Assembly (NCBI RefSeq): GCF_000427865.1
Contig: NZ_ATYV01000008.1
Coordinates: 80,340 to 133,603 of the forward strand
Length of the DNA stretch: 53,264 nucleotides
DNA from: Corynebacterium sputi DSM 45148
Lineage (GTDB): Bacteria; Actinomycetota; Actinomycetes; Mycobacteriales; Mycobacteriaceae
Reading direction: 5' to 3'
Shown here: piece after piece, positions 32,877 to 41,625 of the stretch
Layout of the letters: each line of letters starts with the position of its first letter
How positions within the stretch are numbered: the stretch's first letter is position 1
Program-made: the position numbers and the translations under genes
Notes under the pieces: generated by a model
Databases searched by the model: none
The model's input: only the letters and a program-made list of their open reading frames with translations
What the model was told of the DNA's origin: nothing

Positions 32877-33874
32877 GTGATGTCGTCACCCTTCCATGTC
32901 GCAATAACAACGCCATCGCGCACAACTACGGGTGCCACCAGTCCGTTCTTCGTCGGCCCAACCACTGGCGTGTGCATCGGGTCTACGGCCAGAGTGCGGT
33001 CTTTGTACCCCATCAGGTACTCGTCGAACGCAGGCAACTGCAGTGTTCCCGTGGCCTTGCCTGCCGGTTCCCAGCCCTCGGGAACGAGGTACTCCACACC
33101 GTTCATGGTCACTTCTCCGACTGCGGCCTCTGCCACCGCCTTCTTCACCGCCGTCTGTGTCTGGCCTGACCACCACGCGATGTCTGCGACCGTCGCCGGT
33201 GCCCGCGCAGCCAAATGGCGTTCGACCAGGTGCACCATCGGAGCATCAGGAGATTTCGACTCCGGTACCCAGTTATCGAACGCAGTGAACGTCTCCCCGG
33301 GCCCTTGCACTAACTCCATCATTTGGCAGAGGTAGCGCAGGATATGGGAACTGCGTCCACCATCCGGATCAACCCCAGCCTCCGTCATCAGTGTCTTCAC
33401 CCCATCGCGGGTCAACGCGCTGTGTCCGTTTCCGAGTTCAACCGCGCCATCGCGCTCAGCCGCAGTGTCGGTTGTGGTGTCGATGATGAGGGAGGAGATC
33501 AGAGAGACCTCGGGAAGCGAAAGCCCTAATCCCTCACGACGCTTCTCGACGCCTCCCAGTGCCCGCTTCCCACACAGCTCCGTAAGCCAGCGAACATCAG
33601 CTGCCGCCATGATGTGATGGGTGCCGCGCATCGGCCAGGTGCGGATGAGATCGCCGTTGGTCAGCGCCGCGTCGACCTCCGTAGTGGTGTGGCCTCTGCC
33701 CGATCGCATCGACAGCGCCTTGCGGGCCGCGCCATAGTTCTGCGCCTGAACTGCAAGCATGTGCTGTGCGACGTCCAACGGGCCATCCCCAGACCTACCA
33801 TCCAGCCACTGCGCATGTGACCGTGCCGCCCGGGCTTCGGTGGGAGTGATCACGCGTGCTTCAGGTACATCCAT
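32864..33874 (-). CDS. Winged-helix DNA-binding domain protein (AlkZ/YcaQ-like superfamily)
   Basis: 336 aa. TPTEARAARSHAQWLDG, VAQHMLAVQAQNYGAARKAL and LIRTWPMRGTHHIMAAADVRWL are hallmarks of the 'winged helix DNA-binding domain-containing' family, related to the AlkZ/YcaQ DNA glycosylases that unhook crosslinks. The Q.Q motif important in AlkZ glycosylases has a counterpart in AVQAQN. The later part contains AWWSGQTQTAVKKAVAEA and LPAFDEYLMGYKDR. Enzymatic activity is untested for this branch. ATG 33874 is preferred to 33955 because TACTCT lies six bases upstream (leaderless) and family members begin close to RVITPTEAR. Confidence 0.75.
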   Translation of the reverse strand: MDVPEARVITPTEARAARSHAQWLDGRSGDGPLDVAQHMLAVQAQNYGAARKALSMRSGRGHTTTEVDAALTNGDLIRTWPMRGTHHIMAAADVRWLTELCGKRALGGVEKRREGLGLSLPEVSLISSLIIDTTTDTAAERDGAVELGNGHSALTRDGVKTLMTEAGVDPDGGRSSHILRYLCQMMELVQGPGETFTAFDNWVPESKSPDAPMVHLVERHLAARAPATVADIAWWSGQTQTAVKKAVAEAAVGEVTMNGVEYLVPEGWEPAGKATGTLQLPAFDEYLMGYKDRTLAVDPMHTPVVGPTKNGLVAPVVVRDGVVIATWKGDDITYLE

Positions 33875-33954
33875 GACCGGAGAGTACACACGCAGGTACG
33901 GTCGGAACCAGCCCTTAGAGGAACCGAGAACGACCAACAGTTTGGAGTCCCCCA

Positions 33955-34623
33955 ATGAGCTCGACCAGCATGATCCGCACGCCCTCCATCCGCCGTACGT
34001 CTATGGCACTGGCCGCCGCCGGAGCGCTAGCATTCACCGCCGTTGCCTGTGCCGATGACGGAGAGAACATGTCCGGCACCGAGAACACCGCTGCCACGAC
34101 CGACAACAATGGCACCACTGAGCCTGCCGCCGACCCAGATGCCCCCGCTAGCGAGGAGGGCGAGCAGTTCGCCACCGCGCAGCTGGTCAACCAAGACGGA
34201 GACGACTCCGGCACTGCCGCGTTCTACGACAAGGACGGCAAGGTGGAGGTCCACATCACCGCCACCGGCCTAGCCCCCGGGTTCCATGGCATGCACCTGC
34301 ATGACACCGGCCTCTGCGAAGATGACTTCTCTTCCGCCGGCGGGCACCTGAACGGCGACTCGGAGCACGGTGGCGGCCACCCCGGTGATCTGCCGTCGAT
34401 CTACATCAACGATGACGGCACCGGTGAAATCCGCAGCCTTTCTGACAAGTTGAGCCACGAGCTGCTTCTCGACGACGACGGCGCCGCAGTCATCGTCCAC
34501 GAGGACCCGGACAACTTCGCTCACATCCCGGAGCGCTACGCCCCGGATGGCCCGGATGAGGACACGCTGTCCACCGGCGATGCTGGTGACCGTGAGCTCT
34601 GCGGAGCCATCGAGCCGAGCTAA
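33955..34623 (+). CDS. sodC: Cu/Zn superoxide dismutase lipoprotein
   Basis: 222 aa. Signal peptide with lipobox (LAFTAVAC), then an acidic linker to residue 75 and the SodC barrel. Copper ligands are in GFHGMHLHDTG and the AVIVHEDPDN His; the bridging/zinc region is SAGGHLNGDSEHGGGHPGDL, and the two disulfide Cys are Cys in TGLCEDD and in RELCGAIE. It detoxifies superoxide outside the membrane, which helps against host oxidative burst. ATG 33955 is taken; no clear Shine-Dalgarno is seen. A hairpin GCAGTG/CACTGC (34638-34653) follows. Confidence 0.92.
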   Translation: MSSTSMIRTPSIRRTSMALAAAGALAFTAVACADDGENMSGTENTAATTDNNGTTEPAADPDAPASEEGEQFATAQLVNQDGDDSGTAAFYDKDGKVEVHITATGLAPGFHGMHLHDTGLCEDDFSSAGGHLNGDSEHGGGHPGDLPSIYINDDGTGEIRSLSDKLSHELLLDDDGAAVIVHEDPDNFAHIPERYAPDGPDEDTLSTGDAGDRELCGAIEPS

Positions 34624-34678
34624 CTACAACCGCGCCGGCAGTGTTAGCACTGCAGGAGCAGGAGGGGTCGCATACTGC

Positions 34679-34702
34679 GGTTGTCACCTATAAGTGACAA
34701 CC
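34679..34702. promoter_or_regulatory. 24-base palindrome upstream of the SGNH-TetR operon
   Basis: GGTTGTCAC (34679-34687) and GTGACAACC (34694-34702) are perfect inverted repeats separated by CTATAA, for nine base pairs per arm. It lies 49 bases before the SGNH hydrolase start. Size, symmetry and position fit a TetR-family operator, most likely of the TetR encoded as the second gene of this operon. CTATAA itself could be part of a -10. Confidence 0.75.
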
Positions 34703-34713
34703 ACTGCCCCGCT

Positions 34714-34751
34714 GCCTATGTCCATTAGGTTTTTTCCTATAGGGCATAGGC
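34714..34751 (+). promoter_or_regulatory. Leader inverted repeats covering the SGNH ribosome-binding region
   Basis: GCCTATG (34714-34720) and CATAGGC (34745-34751) are complementary and enclose CCTATAGG (34736-34743), itself self-complementary, with T6 at 34730-34735. If transcribed, this folds the region just before ATG 34752, including the AGGG that would serve as ribosome binding site. Confidence 0.45.
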
Positions 34752-35954
34752 ATGAGTATGCGATCCATACCCCTTACTGCCGACATCATCCGAGGCGCCT
34801 CAGAAATCGAGCACGCCGACGGTCGGGTCCGACTACACCGCCTACCCACCTGGGTCCGACATCAGTTTCCTGGCCCTCAATTGCTCGCGATGGAAGCACA
34901 GCCTGCAGGTATCCGGCTAACGTTCCGCACCTGCGCCACTGAGATTGAGTTAGTCATACATTCGCGCTGGACCAATTATGTGGGCTTGAGCCGACCTCGC
35001 GGAACAGTCGATGTGCTTATCGACGGCGAGCTCGCGGCCCGAAACACTCTCACCGGTGGAGATGTCGTGGAGTTCAATATGCTCACGGGAGCAGTTGAGC
35101 GACGCAGTGGAGAGCACTGCACTACCCATGTGACAGGACTGCCCTCTGCAGAAAAGACGATCGAAATGTGGCTGCCACACAACGAGTCGATGGATCTTGT
35201 CTCGCTCCACGCCGATGCCCCCGTTTCACCGGTGACCGACAATGCCCAGCACCGATGGACTCACTACGGCAGCTCCATTAGCCAGGGCTCCAACGCGGCG
35301 GCGCCGTCTGAAACCTGGACGTCGATTGCCTCCCGACGCCTTGGCCTGGATCTGGAGAATCTCGGTTTCGGCGGAAGCGCCGTCCTCGACCCCTTCATGG
35401 CCCGAGTCATCAGGGATTCACCGGCTGAGGTGATCTCAATCAAGATCGGTATCAACATCGCCAACACTGACTCCATGCGGCTGCGCTCATTTGTCCCTGC
35501 GGTGCACGGCTTCCTCGACACCATTCGCGACGGACACCCGGAAACACCGCTGCTAGTTATGTCGCCGCTGTACTGCGGACTGCAGGAGACCACACCCGGC
35601 CCCCTGGCGATGGACCCGGAAGCCCTGGCCGCAGGAACCACAGGGTTTCTCGCCACCGGTGATGAGAAGGAGACCTCGCAGGGCCGGCTCACTCTCGAGG
35701 TGATCCGTGACGCACTCGACGGTGTCTTCAGCACCAGGTCCACCTCCGACCCACATCTGCACTATCTCGACGGCATTCGACTATTCGGAGCAGCGGACGC
35801 TGACCGATATCCGTTAGCTGACGGTCTGCATCCCGACGCCCCCGCCCACCACCTCATCGGCGAGCGTTTCGTTGAGTACGCACACTCGGATTCAAGTGCC
35901 TTCAGCCATCTGGCCGAAGCGCAGAAGCTGCGCGAAAGCACTGCTCATGCCTAG
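34752..35954 (+). CDS. Two-domain SGNH/GDSL hydrolase
   Basis: 400 aa. An N-terminal beta-sandwich (1-165) is followed by an SGNH hydrolase domain. The nucleophile Ser is in HYGSSISQGSNA, NLGFGGSAVLDPFMARVI is block II, KIGINIANTD is the G/N block, and the Asp/His pair is in ADGLHPDAPAHHL. This arrangement occurs in carbohydrate esterases and acyl hydrolases. No signal peptide is seen, so it acts in the cytoplasm. A TetR gene overlaps its stop by eight bases, and a palindrome lies upstream, suggesting a substrate-induced operon (inference). Confidence 0.85.
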   Translation: MSMRSIPLTADIIRGASEIEHADGRVRLHRLPTWVRHQFPGPQLLAMEAQPAGIRLTFRTCATEIELVIHSRWTNYVGLSRPRGTVDVLIDGELAARNTLTGGDVVEFNMLTGAVERRSGEHCTTHVTGLPSAEKTIEMWLPHNESMDLVSLHADAPVSPVTDNAQHRWTHYGSSISQGSNAAAPSETWTSIASRRLGLDLENLGFGGSAVLDPFMARVIRDSPAEVISIKIGINIANTDSMRLRSFVPAVHGFLDTIRDGHPETPLLVMSPLYCGLQETTPGPLAMDPEALAAGTTGFLATGDEKETSQGRLTLEVIRDALDGVFSTRSTSDPHLHYLDGIRLFGAADADRYPLADGLHPDAPAHHLIGERFVEYAHSDSSAFSHLAEAQKLRESTAHA

Positions 35955-36513
35955 GGTCGGGGCGTCCGCAGAGTCAATTGTGTCGACGGCCGTCACAGTT
36001 GCAGATCGCGACGGATACGACGCTGTCTCCTTGTCTGCGATTGCTCGAGAACTTGGTGTCAGACCACCGAGCCTGTACGCACATGTGTCGGGAAAGGCGG
36101 AGCTGCTCAGTCGTCTTCACCAACGCTCGCTCGGCAACTTGGCTGATCTCATCGCTGAGGCAACGGCAGGAAAATCCCAGCAGGCCGCGCTGCATGGGTT
36201 GGTTCAGGCGCATCGGGAACTTGCCTTCGCGCATCCCGGAATGTGGGAGGCGATGCAACGTTCGGCAGATGCAGAGACCGTACAGTCCGATGAGGCAGCG
36301 AGGGTGGCGCGTCTAATGACTGCCACGCTGCACGGCTATGACATCGAAGGCGAGCGCGCCGTTCACGCGGTCCAGTTCGTCGCCGCCACGATCACCGGGC
36401 TGCTCACACTTGAAGGCTCTGGCGCAGTCGAGCACAGAGCCCCCGACCTCGAAACATCCTGGCAGAACACGGTCTCCGCCATGGATCGGGCGCTGAGCAG
36501 CTGGCCCAAATAG
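35947..36513 (+). CDS. TetR-family transcriptional regulator
   Basis: 188 aa. The HTH at residues 8-55 reads IVSTAVTVADRDGYDAVSLS, AIARELGVRPPSLYAHVSGK. The C-terminal domain (60-188) is of the TetR_C_33/WHG type, for example LVQAHRELAFAHPGMWEAMQ and VAATITGLLTLE. ATG 35947 overlaps the SGNH gene by eight bases, so the two are translated together. It most likely represses its own operon through the palindrome at 34679-34702, relieved by an ester or its product (inference). Confidence 0.88.
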   Translation: MPRVGASAESIVSTAVTVADRDGYDAVSLSAIARELGVRPPSLYAHVSGKAELLSRLHQRSLGNLADLIAEATAGKSQQAALHGLVQAHRELAFAHPGMWEAMQRSADAETVQSDEAARVARLMTATLHGYDIEGERAVHAVQFVAATITGLLTLEGSGAVEHRAPDLETSWQNTVSAMDRALSSWPK

Positions 36514-36537
36514 GGACCGACTACTCGATCCAGCTGA

Positions 36538-37386
36538 TCAATCCCACTGGGCGGCGTCCGGATCGACACCGTTGGCCCGGGCGTCTGCTTCAACTGCTGC
36601 GACGAGGAATTCTACGGCTCCGGGCTCACCGCCCTTTTCATACGCCGGCCGGAACCGGTCGTCGGCCAGGTACATCCGCGCCAGGATCACCTGACGACCG
36701 TGGCCGCACTCATAATGCTTCCCGACGCTCTTCCGGTGCATCGCCGAGATCTCCCGGCCGATCTCCGAGTCGGGGTGGGCACCGGCGCGGACCGCCTCAG
36801 CGAGCTTCTGCACGATCAGCTCTTGCTGTTCGTACATCTCCGCCCAGTCCTCCTGGGTGAAATTCTTCTGTCGTTCTTGTGATTCCGCCCAGGCGTCGGT
36901 GTTTCCCCACCGCTGCTCAGCTTCGTCCTGCCAGTCCTGTCGCCACTCTTCGCCGAACAGCTTCGCGGCGTCCTGCGGGCTCATCGGTTTGTTCATGTCA
37001 ATCGCCTCCAATAGCTCATCGACTGCGCCGATCATCTGGCGCAGATGCGAGGCTTTTTCCTCAAGCACCTTCCGTTGGCGCATGAGTTGGCTGCGTTCGT
37101 CGGATTTCCCGTCGAGAAGCTGGCGGACCTCATCAAGGCCCACTCCTGCTTCGCGGTAGACAAGAATCCGGTGTGCACGACCGATGTCCTCCGCCGTGTA
37201 AAGGCGGTGACCTCCAACAGTGCGCCACTGCGGCGACAGCAGGCCGATCTGGTCCCAATGTCGCAGCGTCCGCACGGTCACGCCGAGCAGGTCTGCGGTG
37301 TCACCGATGCCATAGCCATCAATGTCCGTGACGCTCTCGTCGCTGCCGTGTGCAGCCGATTCGCTCTCTCGCATAGGACTCATCAA
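36538..37386 (-). CDS. MerR-family regulator with TipAS-type drug-sensing domain
   Basis: 282 aa. Residues 25-92 are a MerR winged helix (YGIGDTADLLGVTVRTLRHW, GLLSPQWRTVGGHRLY), followed by a coiled-coil dimerisation helix (about 95-130) and a C-terminal TipAS domain (about 140-275; YECGHGRQVILARMYLADDR.F). In Streptomyces TipAL this domain binds thiopeptide antibiotics covalently through a Cys and switches on transcription. The single Cys of the domain, Cys227, is at a plausible position. ATG 37386 or the second Met may be the start. No export or resistance gene lies directly beside it. Confidence 0.85.
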   Translation of the reverse strand: MMSPMRESESAAHGSDESVTDIDGYGIGDTADLLGVTVRTLRHWDQIGLLSPQWRTVGGHRLYTAEDIGRAHRILVYREAGVGLDEVRQLLDGKSDERSQLMRQRKVLEEKASHLRQMIGAVDELLEAIDMNKPMSPQDAAKLFGEEWRQDWQDEAEQRWGNTDAWAESQERQKNFTQEDWAEMYEQQELIVQKLAEAVRAGAHPDSEIGREISAMHRKSVGKHYECGHGRQVILARMYLADDRFRPAYEKGGEPGAVEFLVAAVEADARANGVDPDAAQWD

Positions 37387-37428
37387 AGGACCTGACGTCG
37401 CGTCCGATTCAAGGGGTGCGACGAAAAA

Positions 37429-37448
37429 GGCCGGGAAATTTCCCGGCC
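37429..37448. terminator. Self-complementary terminator between merR-like and purB
   Basis: GGCCGGGAAATTTCCCGGCC is a perfect 20-base palindrome, with AAAAA on the left side (T5 on the - strand), so it ends purB transcription. It sits just inside the upstream region of the MerR gene. Confidence 0.85.
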
Positions 37449-37458
37449 GATTCCCTAT

Positions 37459-38886
37459 TTAGAGGATGTCGCCGGGGCGGTAAGAGGAGGCGTCGGGATG
37501 CTTCTCGACGTACTCCTGCACCCGCTGCGCCACCCTGTCCACCTGGGACTCCGCCGCACCGATGAAAGCATGGCGGTCCGCCAAGGCCGCCTCCAGACCA
37601 GCTAGGTCCAGCGGAATGCGGGAATCCTCGGCAAGACGCTCCACGAGGTTCTGATCAGCACCCTTCTCGCGCATGTCCAGAGCGGTGGCGACAGCGTGCT
37701 CCTTGATGACCTCGTGGGCCTCTTCACGGCCGACACCTGCACGAACGCAAGCCATAAGCACCTTCGTCGACGCCAGGAACGGCAGGTAACGCTCAAGCTC
37801 GCGCTCGATCATCGCTGGGAATGCACCGAACTCATCGAGGACGGTAAGGAAGGTCTCGAACATGCCGTCAATAGCGAAGAAGGCGTCGGCGAGAGCAACA
37901 CGACGCACGACAGAGCAGGACACATCGCCCTCGTTCCACTGGTTGCCGGCGAGCTCGGAAAGCATCGTCATGTAACCGCGCAGCAGCACCTGGAAACCAT
38001 TGACGCGCTCGCAGGAGCGGGCATTCATCTTGTGCGGCATCGCGGAGGAGCCAACCTGACCCTCCTTGAAGCCCTCGGTGACAGTCTCGTTGCCGGCCAT
38101 CAGACGAATGGTGGTGGCCAGCGACGACGGACCAGCGCCGACCTCAACGAGTGCCGACAGCGCGTCAAAGTCCAGGGTGCGCGGGTAGACCTGCCCGACG
38201 GAGTCGAAGACCTCCTTGAAACCCAGACCCTCGGCGATCTCCTGCTCAAGGGAAGCGAGGGCTGCCTCGTCACCATCAAGCAGATCCAACATGTCCTGGG
38301 CAGTGCCCATCGGTCCCTTGATGCCGCGCAGCGGGTAGCGCGCCAGCAGGTCCTCGACACGCTGAATGCCCAGCAACATCTCATCAGCGGCAGAGGCGAA
38401 TCGCTTGCCCAGAGTGGTCGCCTGCGCGGCGACATTGTGGGAGCGGCCAGCCATGACCAGCGACTTGTACTCGACAGCCTTCTCAGTGGTGCGGGCAGCG
38501 ACGGCAATGGCCTTATCGCGGACCAGCGTCAGGGAGCTCAGGAGCTGCAGCTGCTCGACGTTCTCGGTCAAATCACGCGAGGTCATTCCCTTATGAATGT
38601 GCTCGGTGCCAGCGAGAGCACAGAACTCCTCGATGCGGGCCTTCACGTCATGGCGGGTGACCCGCTCACGGTCGGCAATGGACCCGAGATCAACCTGGTC
38701 GACCACGGCTTCGTAAGCCTCGATCGTTCCCTCCGGGACCTCGATGCCGCGGGCCTTCTGGGCCTTCAGCACAGCGATCCACAGCTGGCGCTCCATGATG
38801 ATCTTCTGCTCGGGGCTCCACAGCTGCGCCATCTCCGGGGAGGCGTAGCGGGAAGCAAGGACGTTTGAGATATTCTTCTTGGCCAC
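37459..38886 (-). CDS. purB: Adenylosuccinate lyase
   Basis: 475 aa. It releases fumarate from SAICAR and from adenylosuccinate. The signature loop GQVGSSAMPHKMNARSCERVNGF carries the catalytic Ser of the superfamily. HKGMTSRDLTENVEQLQL and AGRSHNVAAQATTLGKRFA are the other conserved regions. The frame is open to 39243, but GTG 38886 (VAKKNISNVLASRYAS) matches the family start, with AATACT seven bases upstream. It ends in a perfect palindromic terminator. Confidence 0.96.
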   Translation of the reverse strand: MAKKNISNVLASRYASPEMAQLWSPEQKIIMERQLWIAVLKAQKARGIEVPEGTIEAYEAVVDQVDLGSIADRERVTRHDVKARIEEFCALAGTEHIHKGMTSRDLTENVEQLQLLSSLTLVRDKAIAVAARTTEKAVEYKSLVMAGRSHNVAAQATTLGKRFASAADEMLLGIQRVEDLLARYPLRGIKGPMGTAQDMLDLLDGDEAALASLEQEIAEGLGFKEVFDSVGQVYPRTLDFDALSALVEVGAGPSSLATTIRLMAGNETVTEGFKEGQVGSSAMPHKMNARSCERVNGFQVLLRGYMTMLSELAGNQWNEGDVSCSVVRRVALADAFFAIDGMFETFLTVLDEFGAFPAMIERELERYLPFLASTKVLMACVRAGVGREEAHEVIKEHAVATALDMREKGADQNLVERLAEDSRIPLDLAGLEAALADRHAFIGAAESQVDRVAQRVQEYVEKHPDASSYRPGDIL

Positions 38887-39001
38887 GACGACCAGTATTT
38901 CACGGTGAGGCAGCCCGGACGGTGTCAGGCTGCTGTCCTCACCCCGATTCCTGCAGCGGATGCCACCCAGGGGAACACTCAATACCCAGAAGTTTTCGTA
39001 G

Positions 39002-39526
39002 CTATTTCTCCCCCAACACTCGGTCTCCGAGGATCCGCCAAGCAATAACGTGCACTCCACCGAGGAGTGGAAGTCCGCAGAGGGCGATGGTGGTGGTGAG
39101 GATGGGGGCGTCGTTAAGCAGGTTCTTTCTGCGCAGCAGTGTGTGTGCTTTGCGCCAGAACGGCAAGACGACTGTGGGCGTGGTGAGCAGGCCCGTGGTG
39201 TAGCCCTGCGCCACAAACGAACCGGCCAGGTGGGCAAGTCCATGGAATCCGAAGCCGAGAACAGCGCCTCGAAAGAACGGCGAGCGGCACTCGGTCACCG
39301 CGCCACGCCAGCTGGCCGCAGCGACTACCGGAGCCATCAGCGCCACCGTGAGATTGACCTGCGCCTGCGAAATACCACTGCGCTCCAGTTCTGGTGGCAA
39401 TGGCACCCACCTAGGCGACCTCTGCAGAACACGCCGGGACGTGGTGCGCATCGTGAGGAGCTCCTCGATGTCATGCACCACCCACGCGGCGAACAACCCC
39501 ACACTAACGACGGTCGTGTCCTTCAT
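39002..39526 (-). CDS. HXXEE-domain membrane protein
   Basis: 174 aa. It begins MKDTTVVSVGLFAAWVVHDI with the HDIEE motif that names the HXXEE family. Four or five hydrophobic segments follow (VNLTVALMAPVVAAASW, GAVLGFGFHGLAHLAGSFVA, PILTTTIALCGLPLLGGVHV). The function of this family is unknown. ATG 39526 is chosen from an open frame to 39631 because it places HDIEE at the usual N-terminal position. It is upstream of purB on the same strand, separated by 115 bases. Confidence 0.78.
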   Translation of the reverse strand: MKDTTVVSVGLFAAWVVHDIEELLTMRTTSRRVLQRSPRWVPLPPELERSGISQAQVNLTVALMAPVVAAASWRGAVTECRSPFFRGAVLGFGFHGLAHLAGSFVAQGYTTGLLTTPTVVLPFWRKAHTLLRRKNLLNDAPILTTTIALCGLPLLGGVHVIAWRILGDRVLGEK

Positions 39527-39615
39527 TGACGCAGCTCCTCGGCTGTCGCACCCACCCACCGAACTAAGACGACGACAGCCTAAAGCGCCTCCAGACAATG
39601 CGCTCGTCGATAGGG

Positions 39616-40506
39616 TTAGCGCCCCCGGCACATCTCCAGCATCTCCGCTCGGGTGAGGGGTTCGATGACGAGGGAGTAGGCGTCGAGAAGCGAGTGCTTT
39701 TCCTCCGGGAGACCAGCAAGCATCTGCGCGTGCGGTAATGCACCAAGGAGCTCTGGCCCCTCAGGCGTTGCGACGAAGAGGTAGACCATCCAGTTGTCGA
39801 ACGTGGCCGCGTCGATTCCTTCGTAGTGAAAATCCAGCGCGGGAGTGTGTGGAAGCGTGGTTCGGACTCCCTCCGTCAGCATGTACGCCCCGATGATGTG
39901 TCCCTGCGCGTCCTGCATCAACGACTGCTGGGCATCATGTGCTGGGAATGTCTGGACCCGCATGAAGGTCGATTCAAACTGATCCACCGGAGACGCGGCT
40001 CGGTTGACGGCTTCCAATAACTCAGCGTTGAGACCGACATTTCGCCGAAGTCCCCTCAGCACTGGCACTGATCCATTCGACGTCAGGCTCGTCAGCATTT
40101 CAATGCCCGAGGCAATGTCACTCTCGAAATCGAAGCGGTGGATCGAGTCTGGGGTGTATGTCTCGCCGTTCTCCGCGACGATGTCTGCACCGATCTTCGC
40201 GCTCAGGTCAGACATAAAGGTCAGAACGAACCTCCAATCAATGGTGGTAGTCGGAGTGAACTCACGGACCACATAGGCGCCATTGGTGAATGACAGCTCA
40301 AATCCGCGGCCGCTAAGCGCAGGATTGCCGATGGTGATGACCGACGTCGATAACGGGGCATGGAGCAATTTCCCGTGGACATCCGCATCAATCGGCAGTT
40401 CATCCACGATGAATGCCGTGAGCTCCTCATTCGTCGCGGCGAGTGCCTGCCACAGAGTCAGTGACGTGTGAGGTCCCGGCGGGGTCAGGCTGAACGTCTG
40501 GCTCAT
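39616..40506 (-). CDS. Uncharacterised protein, possibly DUF4299-like
   Basis: 296 aa, soluble, no signal peptide. Its N-terminal MSQTFSLTPPGPHTSLTLWQ and middle FELSFTNGAYVVREFTPTTT with DWRFVLTFMSDLSAKIGADI and LSTSVITIGNPALSGR give it a repeated beta-rich look, and the C-terminal FDNWMVYLFVATPEGPELLG is similar in style. It may belong to DUF4299, but this is from memory of the pattern only. GAGAGGAATCT precedes ATG 40506, which supports that start over the upstream extension to 40806. It is divergent from trhO. Confidence 0.65.
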   Translation of the reverse strand: MSQTFSLTPPGPHTSLTLWQALAATNEELTAFIVDELPIDADVHGKLLHAPLSTSVITIGNPALSGRGFELSFTNGAYVVREFTPTTTIDWRFVLTFMSDLSAKIGADIVAENGETYTPDSIHRFDFESDIASGIEMLTSLTSNGSVPVLRGLRRNVGLNAELLEAVNRAASPVDQFESTFMRVQTFPAHDAQQSLMQDAQGHIIGAYMLTEGVRTTLPHTPALDFHYEGIDAATFDNWMVYLFVATPEGPELLGALPHAQMLAGLPEEKHSLLDAYSLVIEPLTRAEMLEMCRGR

Positions 40507-40665
40507 AGATTCCTCTCGGATTGCTCTGCCAACCGTCCGGAGTTCCTGAGGGACGGCAGCTGTCGCAGGCGCGCTCGTTGCCTTCCATGAGTAGTCGGAA
40601 ATGCCGTTCTTGGCTCCAGGGCCGGGGGTGCTCCCCTCTCTGGGGTAGGCCACAATGCGGAGGAT

Positions 40666-40671
40666 TATGCT
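40666..40671 (+). promoter_or_regulatory. -10 element of leaderless trhO
   Basis: TATGCT ends six bases before the GTG at 40678. There is no room for a ribosome binding site, so the message probably starts at the start codon. Confidence 0.5.
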
Positions 40672-40677
40672 CGTTCC

Positions 40678-41625
40678 GTGGCTATCAGCAAGATCCTCCT
40701 TTACTACGCATTCACTCCCCTCGCAGACCCGAAGGCGGTGATGCTCTGGCAGCGCGACCTGTGTGAGTCGCTGAATCTGCGCGGTCGCATCTTGATCTCC
40801 GAGCACGGCATCAACGGCACTGTCGGCGGCGACCTCGACGACTGCAAGCGGTATATCCGCAAGACTCGCGAGTACCCGGGCTTCAGCACCATGGAGTTCA
40901 AGTGGTCCGAGGGTGGCGCGGAGGATTTCCCGAAGCTCAGCGTGAAGGTCCGCGACGAGATCGTGTCATTTGGCGCACCTGCGGAGCTGTCGGTGACCGA
41001 GGATGGCGTCGCCGGCGGTGGCGTGCACCTGAAGCCAGAGGAAGTCAACGAACTGGTCAAGACGCGTGACGACGTCGTCTTCTTCGACGGCCGCAACGCC
41101 TTCGAGGCTCAAATTGGCAAATTCAAAGACGCCATCGTCCCGGATGTGACGACGACCCACGACTTCATCGAAGAGATCGAGTCCGGCAAGTATGACGACC
41201 TGAAGAACAAGCCCGTCGTCACCTACTGCACCGGTGGCATCCGATGCGAGATCCTCAGTTCCCTCATGAAGGAGCGCGGATTCGAGGAGGTCTACCAGGT
41301 CGATGGCGGCATCGTTCGGTACGGCGAGAAGTTCGGCAATAGTGGCCTGTGGGAAGGTTCGCTCTATGTCTTCGACAAGCGCATGCACATGGAGTTCGGC
41401 GAGGAGGGCGACGCGGACTACAAGCAGTTAGGACACTGCGTGCTTTGCGACGCCCCCACCAACAAGTTCGAGAACTGCATCAATGAGGACGAGTGCCGTC
41501 AGCTGATATTGCTGTGCGCTGAGTGCGCGGGGTCAACGGAGACGCATCACTGTGGCCAGGACCAGTGCCGAGAGGTTGCTACCGAGCTCGCTGCTAAAGA
41601 ATTGGCCGCTACTGATCACCAGTGA
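40678..41625 (+). CDS. trhO: tRNA uridine-34 hydroxylase TrhO (rhodanese-like)
   Basis: 315 aa. TrhO (YceA/YbfQ) hydroxylates U34 of tRNAs in an oxygen-dependent way as the first step to 5-methoxyuridine-type modifications. An N-terminal ferredoxin-like domain with [13 protein letters not shown] is followed by a rhodanese domain (about 125-225) with catalytic Cys184 in [12 protein letters not shown], and [10 protein letters not shown]. The C-terminal tail is Cys-rich ([22 protein letters not shown]), fitting a metal-binding element of this family. It is convergent with the aminotransferase and overlaps it by 17 bases. Confidence 0.92.
   Translation: MAISKILLYYAFTPLADPKAVMLWQRDLCESLNLRGRILISEHGINGTVGGDLDDCKRYIRKTREYPGFSTMEFKWSEGGAEDFPKLSVKVRDEIVSFGAPAELSVTEDGVAGGGVHLKPEEVNELVKTRDDVVFFDGRNAFEAQIGKFKDAIVPDVTTTHDFIEEIESGKYDDLKNKPVVTYCTGGIRCEILSSLMKERGFEEVYQVDGGIVRYGEKFGNSGLWEGSLYVFDKRMHMEFGEEGDADYKQLGHCVLCDAPTNKFENCINEDECRQLILLCAECAGSTETHHCGQDQCREVATELAAKELAATDHQ

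Noticed and set aside
37391..37414. MerR operator CCTGA...TCAAGG upstream of the TipA-like gene
   Set aside because: The arms match at only three bases in register; no better dyad with a 19-base promoter spacer was found.
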